DNA of 64,000 bases from Oreohelix idahoensis (Eukaryota > Mollusca > Gastropoda > Stylommatophora > Oreohelicidae), in contig JAMPIV010016229.1 of assembly GCA_024509875.1 (NCBI GenBank), positions 1 to 64,000 of the forward strand, written 5' to 3'. Made by a program: the position numbers and the translations under genes. The notes under the pieces are model-generated. The model saw only the letters and a list, made by a program, of their open reading frames with translations, had not been told where the DNA came from and made no database searches. Position 1 is the stretch's first letter; every line of letters starts with the position of its first letter. Below, one piece after another: positions 1-11,789 of the stretch.

Positions 1-849
1 TAAAATGAGAGGAGGTGACAACTGATAGAGTGGGCAAGAACACATGATATGATAGTAGGAAACAACCTGGTTTAAGGGGAAAGCAGCATCCTATGACGCC
101 CGGCTTTGGGCCGTGGAAAAGTCCCAGGGAAAAAAAAAAAACAGGTGTCTTCATAATCAGATTGGAACTACATTTAATACAAATATGCCAGGAGATTTTA
201 GAAACAGTTTTGAAAATCTGTGAAAAAAAAAAAAAAAAAAAAACTAGGGCCAGGGGGAAAATAGAGCCAGACTGGCAACGGCGAAATCATGTAAACCAGT
301 TAATAGGCCAAAAAAAACTTTAAAAAATATAAAAAATTGGGAAGAAAAGTAAAAAATCTAGCTTTCACAAACAACATCAAGGTTAAAAAACTTAGGCCTT
401 ACTTAAAAAAATCAGATAAGGAAATGAGTGGAAAAGATACAACATTACAATAAACCGAGAATAGGTTTACAATGCAATAGAAAAAAATGCAGGGAGTATA
501 GATGAACAGTGTGAAAATGCTTAAAGAAATCAAATACATCAAACATCAAACATAAAAGAAATCAATACCAGAAGTAAAGTGGACTACAAAGAAAGAAATG
601 GATGACATGAAAATTTTACAACTGATGTGATGCAAGAATGGAAGATGAAGCAAGAACAAACGAAGAATATGACAGACTAGATAAAAGAAAATAGTAAAAA
701 ATGCTAAAAACAGCAAAAGAAACATGGCCTAAACAAGTAAGCTGAGAGGCTTGAAAGATGCAGAACCGAAAAGACACAAAATCTATGTACAGCAAATAAA
801 CGAGTTAACAGGCAGATAGTCACACAAAACAGTCACTGGCTGTTTGAAA
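1..849. other. A-rich non-coding stretch, probably decayed 5' part of the next element
   Basis: The stretch is very A-rich with poly-A runs near 129-140 and 223-243 and stop codons in all frames. Its plus-strand purine bias and lysine/glutamate-like codons resemble the adjacent decayed reverse transcriptase, so it may be the worn endonuclease/linker part of the same retroelement, but I see no diagnostic motif. Confidence 0.3.
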
Positions 850-2080
850 TCAAAGGAAGGAACATTGTTAATGGGTCATGAGAACATGGGGGGGATAGAA
901 AAGGTGGACAGAAATACATCAAGGAGCTGTAAATAAATGATGAAGACCAGATTTGAAACAACCAGACAGTGTCCCAAGGACCATCCAATTACTTGTGGCG
1001 GAAGTAGAGGATGCCATGCGCCACATGAAAAAAAGGCAAAAACGCTCTGTAAACCAGATAATGTAACAGTAGAAGAAATGGAAGCTTTGGGGAATTTGGA
1101 GTAGAAGTGATAAACAAAACTCTTAAATGACATCTACCAACAGTGGTCAATATACCTGATGATCTGCTAAAATCCCATATTCATAGTCTTTGCCAAAGAA
1201 AGCCTGGAGCCATGGAATGTGTTCAACACTAGTAACCATTAGTCTTAAGGAGTCATGTTGCCCCCCCAAAATATGTTACGAATTATCATGAGAAGAGTGA
1301 GAAATAAAATTAAACCAGAAATCAGTGATTGAACAGTGTGGATTTGTAGAAGGTAAAGGCACAAACAATGCTATATATATTATAAGAACATAATTAAGAA
1401 GAGAGCAATAGAGGTGAAGACAGATCTGTACTTGTGCTTTATAGATTACACTAGGACACTTTTGACAAAGTCCAAAACATGAGGTAATTATCAAAATGTT
1501 AGAAAGCATCAAGGATTGAATGGAAAGAACTTTGAGGATAAAAAAGAAAACCTTGTACTGGCAACAACAGCAGCTGTAAGGAAATTAAGCACCCAAATAG
1601 GAAACGTTTCAGCAAGTAAACAAAGGGCGTCAGGCATGATGTGTGCTCTCACCGGATCTTTTTTCAATCTGTACAGTGAAAAGTAAAATGAGATCTGTAA
1701 GAGGGACATGCCAGGAATTTCATTTGGCTGAACACAATATAAACAACTTGAGATCCGACTGATGAATACAGTCTTAAATTAGCAAAAAGTGAAAAGGAAG
1801 CCTGCAGGAAATGGTTGATACAAATGTGATAGAAAAGTGAAAATTAAAAGGCTCTAGCCTTAATAGCAAAAAGACAGAAGTAATGGTCGTCTCAGAGAAA
1901 AGTGCTTCTCCAGAATGCACAATAAAAAGTAATGGAACCGTTTTTAAAACAAGTCAATAAAATTCAAATACGTGGGAACATTAATAACAATGGACGGATG
2001 ATGCATCTCAGAAGTGGAGAGGCAGAATAGCTCAGGACAAAATATAGCATTCTATAAAAATGACACACATTAGGACCTGG
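850..2080 (+). pseudogene. Decayed non-LTR retrotransposon reverse transcriptase
   Basis: Translating the plus strand in shifting frames recovers a worn RT core in the right order. A CGFVEGKGTNNAIY-like stretch (fingers, near 1337) is followed by DLYLCFIDYTR (motif A, 1421-1455). Next come a GVRQG/SPDLFNLYSE-like stretch (motif B region, about 1625-1680), a ruined FADD block followed by LAKSEKE-like residues (about 1745-1800) and SLNSKKTEVMVVS (1857-1893), ending in RRIAQDKI near 2030. Such endonuclease-RT proteins copy their own RNA into DNA by target-primed reverse transcription. No open frame exceeds about 80 codons, and there are many stops and small indels, so the copy is long dead. The order fits an RTE/I-like element; the exact clade is uncertain. 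Confidence 0.62.
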
Positions 2081-2709
2081 AGCTGACCTTGCACCGAGCT
2101 TTCTGGGGAACAATGGCTTTCTTTACCTCTTGCACCGTTGGGGGGGCTTGGTGTTAGAATTCAGCTCCAGGCTTTACTCTGCCATTTAAGGCTCTTGGCC
2201 ATGCTGCTGAGGCGGCTCTTCTCTGCGACCATATGAATTATGTCATCTTTAAGGGTGTTCTTCCAGGTCTTCTTTATTGATTGTTTAGCGTTACCACGAC
2301 CGATGGCTGCTCAAACAGTTCACTTTTGGCAAAACTTGACAGGGCTCCCAGAAGAGAATCTTTTCCCTATCTCCTTCGAGTCTTCCTTTCTTACTGCACA
2401 ACCTTTCTGCTCTACAAAGTGGCATTTACTGTTGGCCTTTCAGGTTGCTCACAAAACCTGTCGTAACCCTTCCTTCTCTGTGGGCAAACTGAGTTCTTGA
2501 AAAGTTTTCGGGCATGCTTCTTCTGTTTCCGGATTTCTTTCTATTTTAAATTAGTCGTCTTACTTTTTCGTGGTGGGATTACTTTACATTGCCTCCATCA
2601 CTCCGAAACACTTTGCGGACAGTGCAGATATATTATGGTCACCGATGATTTCCCAGCTTCTTCTCCAAATTTATCTGCTTCAGGGTTGTTATCCACCTCT
2701 TTTGGCAAG
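2081..2709. other. Unassigned sequence between two retroelement pieces
   Basis: The minus strand keeps short open stretches (for instance reading leftward from about 2500) that look like worn coding DNA, possibly more of the inverted element fragment at 2710-2852. I could not match a domain. Plus-strand open frames here are short and unconvincing. Confidence 0.25.
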
Positions 2710-2852
2710 GTTCTTCGTTCCCCTGGGCCACAGGGGGGCACTGTGCTTCATCATCCGACTTTCCCCATTTCACTAAGGTTTGGATGGCGACGGCAGCTGG
2801 TAATAATTGATCTAACAACGTAAGCTAGAGCCCTAAGAGGTGCCATATGGCC
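2710..2852 (-). repeat. Inverted fragment of the downstream RLE-type retroelement
   Basis: Read on the minus strand, this segment lines up closely with plus-strand 4425-4565: the MAPLR...VVRS, KWGKSDDE-like and CPL-like region just before the zinc knuckle. The two differ by many small indels. It is therefore a second, diverged copy in opposite orientation about 1.6 kb upstream, forming an imperfect inverted repeat. Confidence 0.7.
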
Positions 2853-5195
2853 AGAGATGCCCTGAAAGTGCTCAAACGGACTGCTCCGTTTACTAATAGA
2901 AATGCGTGGAAAGCCCAGCTTGTAAGCATAGGAATGGAGAAAGGCGAAATGGTTGTCTACATCCCGAAGGAGCAAAATTCCACAGACATCAGTCAGTTCA
3001 GGCCAATCTCACTACTCAATGTGGAAGGGAAGATATTCTTCTCAGTGATGGCGAAAAGACTCACTACATACATACCTCCTGGCAAATGGGTACATTGACA
3101 CTACCATTCAGAAAGGAGGTATCCCAGGTACACCAGGATGTCTAGAGCATGCCACAATGATCTGGGAAGCAATCCAAAAGGCAAAGTCTGACAGAACAGA
3201 CCTCCATGTAATCTGGTTGGATCTGGCGAATGCTTATGGATCCGTTCCACACCAGATGTTGTGGCAGGCCCTGGAAATGTATCATGTTCCACAAGAGATT
3301 GCAGCAATGCTGAAGCTGTATTTCGCAGGGTTTGCTGTCAGATTTTCAACCAGAGAGTACACAACGAAGTGGATTGGCCTTGAAGTTGGAATTGCAATGG
3401 GGTGTACCATCTCTCCGATACTATTCGTGATGGCTATGCAGGTAATCCTCAATGCGGCTGAAGGAATGGCTATAGGTCCAAAGCTCGGGGGAATGTGTCA
3501 CATGCCACCGCTCAAAGCATTCATGGATGACACAACAATTCTGACATCAGATGAACATCAGGCCCGGAGGATGTTAAAACGCCTGGATGAACTAGTCAGC
3601 TGGCGCAGAATGAGCTTCAAACCCAAGAAGTCGAGAAGCCTATCAGTCAGGAAAGGGAAGATAGCAGAAGACATATTCGTGGTTTCCAACCAAAGAATCC
3701 CTACTGTTATTGAGGAACCTGTTAAAAGTCTTGGCAGGGTGTACGATGCCTCATTAAAAGACTCGAAGGCAGTGCAACAGACAATAGAAATGGCAGACAG
3801 AGGGCTACAGATCATAGACCAAAGCAGACTCTTGGGAAAATTCAAACTGTGGTGCCTCCAGTTCATGTTGATACCGAAGTTGCTGTGGCCACTGCTTATA
3901 TATGAAATAAGCACAAGTACAGTCGAAGCTATAGAGCAGAAGGTCAACAAGTTCATGAGAAAGTGGCTAGGGGTACCACCAGGTCTGTCAGATGTAGCAC
4001 TGTACTGCAAAAAGTCAAAACTTCTGCTTCCTTTCGAGTCAGTTGTTGAAGAGTACAAAGTTGGAAAGGCAAGGCTTGCAATGATGCTACGCGAGTCAGC
4101 TGATGACGTGGTTAAGTCCATTCAGCCCACACTGAAAACAGGAAGGAAGTGGAGAGTGGAAGAAGCTGTTGATGCTGCCCAAGAGTCACTCAAACTGAGG
4201 GAGGTAATCGGATACACACAGACGAATAGACGGGGATTTGGTCATGGAGACATCCGCTGGTGGTCCAAGGCATCAAGCAGGGAGCGCAGAGACATGGTTG
4301 TTCATGAGATACGAGAGGCTGAGAATGATAAGAGGTTGCAAAAAGCAGTGCAGCAGGTCCAACAAGGCCAATGGACTACATGGGAAGGAGCCCTGCAGAG
4401 GTCCTTGACATGGAATGATATATATGGCATATGGCACCTCTTAGGCTCAGCTTCGTTGTTAGATCAATGTATGACCTGCTGCCGTCGGCCACCAACCTTG
4501 TGAAATGGGGAAAGTCGGATGATGAGCAGTGCCCCCTGTGCCAGGGGAGGCAGACACTCGAACACGTGCTCTCAGCGTGTAAGGTGTCATTAGGGCAAGG
4601 GCGATACACCTGGCGCCATAACAAAGTGCTAAATGAGCTTGCTGCGACAATAGATCTAGCAAGGATGAAGGCGAACAGCAAACCCAGGCCGAGCACCGCA
4701 AATACATACTTTCTGAGGGCAGGAAAGTCAGCACACCCCAAACCGAGTAAACCAGGTAGCAGTTTACCATCTCTTCTTGATTGTGCAAATGACTGGGAGA
4801 TGGCGGTAGACCTACCTGGACGAGGGGCATATCCAGAGAGTATCAGAAAATCGCGGAGACGGCCGGATATAGTGCTTCATTCTTCTTCAACGCTTCAGGT
4901 CATACTGATTGAACTGACCGTGCCATTTGAATCCAGATTAGACGAGCAACATTCGTTCAAAGCGGCCAAATATAGTGATCTGGCCGCGGATCTGAGACAC
5001 GAGGGGTTCACTACAAGGGTCATGGCTGTTGAAGTGGGCGCAAGAGGGCTTGTGGCTGCATCAATGTATGATCTATTGAAACTGTTGGGGCTGAAGGGAC
5101 AGGCGAGAACAAGGGCACTGAAGAGGCTTAGTGAAACTGCCGAAAAGGCATCAGGCTGGCTGTGGAACAACCGCAATGGGCAATGGAAATCGTGA
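2847..5195 (+). pseudogene. RLE-type non-LTR retrotransposon pol (reverse transcriptase plus restriction-like endonuclease), frameshifted
   Basis: The protein nicks a target and reverse-transcribes its RNA there. Three frames cover it. About 2847-3145 holds the RT fingers (QFRPISLLN, KIFFSVMAKRL). 3157-4503 (448 aa) holds the palm: LDLANAY at residues 21-27, GCTISPILF at 82-90, the active site FMDD at 122-125, then thumb. 4431-5195 (254 aa) holds a CCHC knuckle (C34, C37, H45, C50), a WRHNKVL block and the PD-(D/E)xK nuclease: RPDI at 144-147, IELTVPFE near 160-167, then K177 and K180. A gag/ORF1, an N-terminal zinc finger and the start codon are not seen, so it is 5'-truncated or worn. Frameshifts lie near 3100-3160 and 4440. 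RLE plus C-terminal CCHC places it in the R2/Hero-type group rather than the APE-type elements elsewhere in the window. Confidence 0.85.
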
Positions 5196-5651
5196 CAATA
5201 AACGCTGCGGTACAGAAAACACCAGGAATTTTTCTAAGTCCACTAAAAACGCTGAGTTTTGTAGGTGTACTAGTGAGCGGGCTGTGACTGAGGGGCAACA
5301 GGCGATGTATATTATAGGAGGTGTCAGAGTCAGAATTTCAGTGGCTAGGCTCGGCGGCTTCGCGATGGTGTCTCAGTGTGTGCGACGGAACGAACGGAAT
5401 AATTTGTCTTCTCTTTGTTACTTTCACAATTGCCTCCACGGCTGGCGGAGTTGTGGATTAAAGTTGCTACCATAAGTGAAATGGGTTCATTTTCGATACA
5501 AGACAACAGGAGGCTGAGACGCTTGGGAGTCATGACCCCAGTGGGCCCGCCCCCCTTAGAGTGTAAAGGAGTATACTGGGCCGAAACACTTGTCTGATGG
5601 GGGGACTTCTTCTGATGATCAGATTGCCTCCTGTTGTATCGCTCTGTAAAG
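5196..5651 (+). other. 3' UTR of the RLE-type element with an inverted repeat
   Basis: After the stop at 5193-5195 the sequence has no gene. A perfect 12-base inverted repeat (ACAACAGGAGGC at 5503-5514, complement at 5626-5637), extended outward by CGATACA/TATCG, could fold as a long-range stem near the 3' end of the RNA. Elements of this class often use a structured 3' UTR for recognition by their reverse transcriptase. The 3' boundary is not defined by a tail or a clear target duplication. Confidence 0.4.
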
Positions 5652-7966
5652 AGTTTCCTATCAACAGTTTATTTTATGCAACAATTTTTTGTTACTTCTA
5701 AGGGACTGAGTAGAAAGACAGCTCTTTAGTGTCTCTCACAACACGTACACGCTATAAGACCCAATCCTGACAATGGAGTGAGTTAGTAAACAATTATGGA
5801 AGACACTAGAGGCAACAGAGATGTGGTTTTACAGAAGGACTAACATGTTAAAAAATACAATGGGACAGTCAAAAAGAGATAAACGTGGATGTCCTGAAAG
5901 AGGCCAATGTGACAAAGGAAACTTTTATTTCACAAGTTAGAAAGAAAGCATCCACTATTTTGGCATGCTATGAGAAGAGGAAAAGCGGAAATATATAGTA
6001 AACAAAACAGGTAAAATTGAAGTTTTAAAGGCGAGACAGGGGAAGACAAAGAGAGCAAATACTGGACAGTTTGTACATCGTGGTATGGAAAGAAGTCAAC
6101 AGCGATTTGATAACATTGTACTGGTGATCAGGAGTTACCAGGTTCTGGAACCCAGAGGATAGTCCTATGATTAGGACTACCAAGACAGCTGAAGTGCGCT
6201 ATGAACAAGAAATTACAAAACTCTAATTAGCGATGACTGAAGATCCATGGTGATCCATCCTTACAAATTAACCAGACGTTATAATAAACTCTGACGAAAT
6301 AAAGAAATAATAGTCAGTTTCTCCCTCAGGCATGTCGTACAAGGCGACTAGTTTGAGGTTGTGCAATGGAGCTGGCAACCTCATCCTGCTAAACGAATTG
6401 CTACAGAAACCACAGCCACAAGATGAGCATGTGGACGCTTTGTGCAGGCCTCCTGCGGCAAGTGTAATTGTCTCACCATGCTCCACAAGGAGCGAAAAGG
6501 AAAATGACGATGAATAACAAACTCGACGCAATGGAAGATGAAAGTATTTTAGACTGTGAGTATTGCCTGATAACACAGTCGCATTTACAACCTCGATTGT
6601 GATTGGCTAATAGTTTTATACTTCGGCTTTCTTGTGCACCACATTAATAAAATATTAGACAAACAATGGCCCACTTCTTTTCTTCAAAGAAACTGTGATA
6701 TCACAAAACCAAAGGAATGAGACAGAACAAAGAAATGTCGCTAATAAATCAAGGAGACGCTTTTTTATGAAATGGATTCACGGTCAGCTTTTACAGTGCA
6801 GTAAATCGCATCAAGCAGAAAAATTGGAGACAACAAATCTCAAGAAAGCAGAAATAAAGTATGTACAAAACATAGTGAGTGTAGAAAAGGGAGTATGTGA
6901 CAAGTTACGGGAAAGCATAAATCACAGATACAGCAAATCAATACCAAGAAGAAATCAAGGAAAGTAATTACTAGCAATAAGAAATCAAAGATATATCAAA
7001 TTACTACAAAAAATTAATCAAGTATATAATAAATTACTAACAGAGATATTTCATACTACTACAAAAAAGAAATCAAGGATATAACAATTTACGAACAAGC
7101 AGAAATCAATTATATTAGAAATGAGCAGCTAGAAAAATATTATTCTTAACAGACAGAAGGACAACAAGGGAAGTAGCCAGAACTAAAAATACTGCAGACG
7201 TCAAAAGGTAGCCATTTTGTATCGTCTGGTGAGGCGGAATGAGTTGAATAAGATGCACTTGACGAAAAAAACAGTATTTTGAATAGTCCTTTCATGATCA
7301 CTGTGTGTATTGTGTAGACGACTTCAGTTACCCTCCGATCATGCAGCCCATATTGTTTACTTACGTCATATTGTGAATAGAGTTATATGCACGATAAATG
7401 GCAATTTCACGGATCAATATAATTTTCTCATCAAGCTAAAGAAGATATAACTCTGCTAAGTCAGTTACGGATAATATGGGTCTAAACTCAAGTCTTCAAA
7501 GCTTTCATGGTAACCTTTCAGATGGTAGTTGTATAAGGGATTGACGATATTCAGCTACACCAAAGACGCAAAATTTGCAAAGAGCCGTTTGCAGTTCACA
7601 TATGTACTCGTACCACCTTACGAATGATCATGAAATATCTGAATATCTGTGCGCGCCCAAGCTAATGCGCGCTGATGATAAATAACTCACAGTGCGGGCA
7701 TAGATTGATAGCAAGAGTGATCATAAACTTGAGAAACAGCAATGTGAGAGAAAAATTGGTATTGCGTCAATATTAGGTTTAGTTTGGTTGTAAGGACCAT
7801 ATTCAGCTCACACGGACAACTCCATACGTGCTCCGATCTCTTCCCTTAGATCATTTAAGGAGAATCTCAGAACAGTGCATGAACTAAGTGACACTGTGTG
7901 TATACAAGAAATATATATTCTATAACTATTTTTTGTGGTTTCCTAGTTTTAAAATTTTGCTGGTGC
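5652..7966. other. Non-coding AT-rich DNA
   Basis: No convincing gene. Open frames are at most about 100 codons, without recognisable domains. 6950-7110 contains several near-repeats of an AGAAATCAAGGA-like motif, a weak degenerate tandem pattern. Confidence 0.4.
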
Positions 7967-8229
7967 AACGGCCATATGGCCTACTCTGCCGAGGGATTTT
8001 TAAAGCGCGCAACTTGCATACAGAGCCTCCTATTTTTTTTTTCACCGTTATCAGAGAAAGCTAGACAACAGATCTCACTACCAAGGAGATCACGGGGGTG
8101 TGTGGCATCATTAGGAACCTCTGGTTCTGAAAAAAACATTTCCATAAATTATATTCCTTGTGCTGGCAGCGAACCTGGTACCTTTAGAATTAGAGGCGGA
8201 CGCTATACCTCTGGGCCACTCCGAACCTT
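7967..8229 (-). repeat. tRNA-derived SINE, minus strand
   Basis: Read on the minus strand, the segment starts with a tRNA-like head: an A-box-like GGCCCAGAGGTATAGCG (plus-strand 8202-8218) and, about 27 bases on, a B-box-like GGTTCGCTGCC (8165-8175). These are internal RNA polymerase III promoter elements. The unrelated body runs leftward, with an A-run (on the minus strand) near 8032-8042, to about 7967. I do not see a clean target duplication, so the ends are approximate. An open frame of 141 aa on the plus strand across it is a chance frame. Confidence 0.5.
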
Positions 8230-9600
8230 ATATATGGACAAAAGAAAAAGAAAATGCCTACATTACGGCCGCATTTCCTTCATCAAAGACAAACAATCAA
8301 AAATAGACAAAAATGAGAACTAAGTTAAATACATAAAAAGTAATTAAAACGGTAAGATCCATAAATGAATATATCCGATTTCGCTGTCACCGATTCCCGT
8401 GTGGACAAAATTAATCTTGAAAAAGTAAGAAATGTTATTTTTTTAAATTATTGTACATTCGTGCATTTGTCATGCGAGTATGACGATGCGAAAAATTGTA
8501 GGAGAGAGAAGAAAAGAAGAAGATGTGGAGAATGAGAGATAAGGAAAACCAAATACGGCTGCTACAGCAAGGAATTAATAAGAGATTAGCAACCAAAACA
8601 TTACAAACATTTTTAAAAGCTCGAAAGCAACGCATAACTTACATTCTTGGATGGTTACAGTTAGGATACTAATGAAAATTAGTATTCCAGATAGATTTGA
8701 TACTTAATCAGCAAAGTCCAGAATACAATTAGTACCTCTTATTATAGGAAATATACAACACACTTCGAAAAGGCGCTGTGGCAGAAAAAAAAGTGAAAAA
8801 TGCCGTGCTGAAGTCGGATGTGTTGACCGAAAGGTGCAGATATCACAGCTCCGGCGTAAACAGACACAACTCAACCAACGTCCTTTTCAGGGCGAACGAG
8901 GAAGAAGAAGAAGTTTCGATACAGTTTCAGTTCCTGTCTGCCTCGCTGTTTTGCAAAGAGGCACACTGTCTCACTGTCTCACCTTCCGTGGGCCTTTCTA
9001 AAATTGGAGTCAAGCGTCCGGGACATTAGTCGTTCATAGATAGTATGGAAGATCAAACATGTCATATTTTTCAGGGATGTGTTATGATGACTTGATTTTA
9101 CAAGTGATATTATTTTTGCTGAGAAGTTATAGACACTGGAAATTGTGTCAGTGCTGCAGTTGTCAATGTTTTAGGCACTATGTTAAAGTTGAAAGTGTCC
9201 GTGTGTTCGTATAAATGTAATGGACACTTTATTAGCTCTGCTGATATCTGTGTACTCGGTGTGGATTTGAATCATTGTCTACCAAAAGTAGCTTACTCTA
9301 GTTTGATATCATGTGTTATTATTACTGTTATTATTATTGTTGTTTTTTATTATTTTCACATATACTGCAGCTATCGTCATATCTCCGTTTTATTTCATCA
9401 TAATGAAGACGTGTAAAAATATTGAATTGTGGTCACACGAAACGCCATAGATTTCATGTATACTGTCTATTGCTAGAGACTTGTCCCAACACGGGCAAAA
9501 GTGCCGTTGTGTCGAAACAGTGTGTCGATACAGTTTAAATCACTGTGCCGAATGTCTCGAAACAGCGGAGTGTGTCGATTTGCCCATCTCTAGTACTCAC
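8230..9600. other. Non-coding DNA with a hAT-like terminus
   Basis: No gene. The right part (9497-9592) is rich in GTGTCGA/TCGAAACAG words and ends in ATTTGCCCATCTCTAG, the complement of the CTAGAGATGGGCAAAT type of end seen on many hAT transposons. Related words (TTTCGATACAGTTTCAG) occur near 8913-8930. A matching left terminus and an 8-bp duplication were not found, so this is at best a worn hAT end. Confidence 0.3.
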
Positions 9601-9624
9601 CAGCTTTATTTTTAGGCCGAATGG

Positions 9625-9660
9625 TTTCTTTTTTTTTTATCGTTATATTTTTACAGGAAG
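9625..9660 (+). promoter_or_regulatory. Strong splice acceptor just before the envelope gene
   Basis: A long T-rich tract (9629-9653) ends in TTACAG|G, and the envelope start codon follows three bases later at 9661. Retroviral envelope proteins are commonly made from a spliced subgenomic RNA, so this fits an env acceptor. No donor was identified. Confidence 0.5.
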
Positions 9661-10917
9661 ATGTCCGGCCCCCCCCCCCCCCCCCTTTTTTTCACCTTAA
9701 TACTGCCAATGGTAGTATTGGCCGCGATAGATGTCAGTTCTATACCAGTCAAACCAATAATCGAAAACAGAATGCTATGGGGTGATGCCACAGTTTTTGA
9801 ACATTTTAAAGAAATAAGTGACTCTTCGTCCACATGGACACTGACAGTTATTGCTTCATTTAATCCATTAAGAGGTGAACTGAGTGAACTTACACAAACA
9901 TTCCAGGATTTAGAACATTATGTCATTAAGCTTATGAGTGATTTCAAGACCTCTAAAAATACTAATTACATAGATTTATTCATCGCAACCCGATTCGAAG
10001 TCCATATGCTTAGGAGAATCCTTACAGATCTCGCGATACGATTTCAGAAAATTAGACAAGCCAATCGCACTAGGCGATCCATACTTCCTTTTATAGGAGA
10101 TGTGTTAAAGTGCCTCTTTGGTACTGCTACTGACTCTAATTATGGCGACTTACAACATGCCATACAAGATTTAGCTACAAATCAAGAGAAGATAAAACAT
10201 GTCATTGGCAAAAGCCTAACTATTGTGAAAAGCACACAAAATGCTATCGCATCGAATAGGATTAGAATAAATGACTTGAGATCAGTGATGATGCACTTAA
10301 CACATTTTACTGAAACTGCTGTAGCTAGCATGGTAAACCAAACTTATGCAATTTATACATTTCTCTCCACCTATCTCACATTGCAGAATTTTTTTTTACG
10401 CAAGGCCACTGATTTGCTTACACACGCCACGAATACTTTGACTTCCCTTGAGTCACACATAGACATGTTAAAGATGCCTCCAAAATAATACTTATATTTA
10501 CTCTACAGTCCAGCTCAAACCTCCCTTTCATTTACTTAGCCTCCCTCCCAATTGTTCCGTCACCGATAATTCTTTTAGACTTGATGCGCCCTTCCAGGCC
10601 TCTTCAGTCTTACGTAAGGACATACTTTCAGAGAATGCATCGATAGCTTTCAATCACTCTTCTTCCATGTTCTGGAAGCCGCTTCTTGCCTTCCTCCATC
10701 CAGATACCACATTTGTCCTTCCGCCAGCTGTACAACCATTAGACACCATTGATATGTCCTCCTTAATTAATGAACTAGATACCATCCACACACCAGCCAC
10801 CGTGATAAGACAAACGAGATTGTCTGGTTTAGCAATATTTATTAGTATTGTCATTATCACCATACTGATTTGTCTGATATATAAGTGCAAAGTTCACAGA
10901 CGAATACTTTGAAGAAA
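9661..10917 (+). pseudogene. env: Endogenous retroviral-type envelope (F-like fusion glycoprotein), broken; main part
   Basis: The first frame (9661-10488, 275 aa) has a proline run and hydrophobic signal peptide (residues about 9-22). A furin-type site RTRR (136-139) is followed at once by a hydrophobic glycine-containing fusion-peptide-like stretch (140-156) and a long helical region. This order is that of baculovirus F/errantivirus-like class I fusion proteins, which mediate membrane fusion at entry. The frame stops at 10488; another frame, 10667-10912, holds the membrane anchor (about residues 52-72 of 81) and the first cytoplasmic residues. The central part is shifted and interrupted, so no functional protein is expected. 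The last codons lie beyond the Polinton, at 28430-28554. No gag or pol belonging to it is visible upstream, so it is a partial provirus or captured env. Confidence 0.72.
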
Positions 10918-10941
10918 AAAAACAGAGTACTGCTAACACTA

Positions 10942-10947
10942 CTCCTG
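10942..10947. repeat. Left target-site duplication of the Polinton (CTCCTG)
   Basis: CTCCTG directly precedes the terminal AGTAGTAGG of the element and is repeated exactly at 28424-28429. Six bases is the duplication length known for Maverick/Polinton integration. Confidence 0.93.
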
Positions 10948-11500
10948 AGTAGTAGGGGAGGAGCAAAACGGTTAAAAATAAGGAAAGTGTGGTGGCGCTT
11001 TGTGGTGGGCGCGTTGACTTTTATATAAGACGTGATTCGAGTTATTTAGAAAAGAAGATTTTAAACCTCGGAGACTGATATATTTAGACAACAAGAAGAC
11101 GATACTTTTTGCGAGACGTGACTTTTATATACAGGGAAAAAGCAGTTTATTTTTATATAGAGATATATTTAGATAATGGTGTTGATTATTTAGACAACAA
11201 GAAGACTTTTAAACAATAGGAAGACGATATATTTAGACAACAAGAAGACGATATTTATTGAGACAATAGGAAGACTTTTAGACAATAGGAAGGGGATATA
11301 TTTAGATAATAGGAAGATATATTTAGACAATAGGAAGACGATGTTTATGTTACAATATTGAGACAACAGTTATACGATATACATATATATTTTTACAACA
11401 GTTATACGAACAGTTAGACGATACATATTTTACAACAGTTATTTACATAGGTAACAAAAATGAATTTAGTTAATATATTTTTATTTTTCAAATTATATAT
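10948..11500 (+). repeat. Left terminal inverted repeat of the Polinton
   Basis: It matches the complement of 27795-28423. It starts AGTAGTAGGGGAGG, then has a GTGGTGGCGC...TTTTATATAAG unit. Next come many copies of a short unit of the form TATATTTAGACAAYARGAAGACGA (11080-11345), then ACAACAGTTAT repeats. It ends in a GGTAACAAAAAT...TTTTTATTTTTCAAA block. The left copy has one GTGGTGGCGC unit where the right copy has four. Confidence 0.88.
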
Positions 11501-11789
11501 TGGTAAGAATCGTATACAATATGAACACACATTGTACAATTGCCAAATAACACATAGGATCACACATGTACAGTACTTTGTTATATACATATATATTGGA
11601 AAGACAGTGTGTATATGGTAACATTATCACAGAGTGTAAGAAATATAATAGCACCGGGGTACAGCTGCAGGCCAGACCTTGAGGGATATGTGTCGTCACA
11701 TTGTCGTCACGTGGTAAAAAATAGAGAGGTGCGCTGTTGTATATACCTATAGGTACCTGTGTGTGTGTACATAGTGGAAGAGAGAGAGT

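Noticed and set aside
8778..9029. 83-aa frame upstream of the envelope as a possible accessory gene
   Set aside because: No recognisable motif, and the region has hAT-like terminal words rather than coding character.
11080..11460. Regularly spaced short repeats that could suggest a CRISPR array (also 27900-28200)
   Set aside because: Units vary, spacers are not unique, and the block is mirrored at both ends of the Polinton; they are terminal-repeat iterons in a eukaryotic genome.
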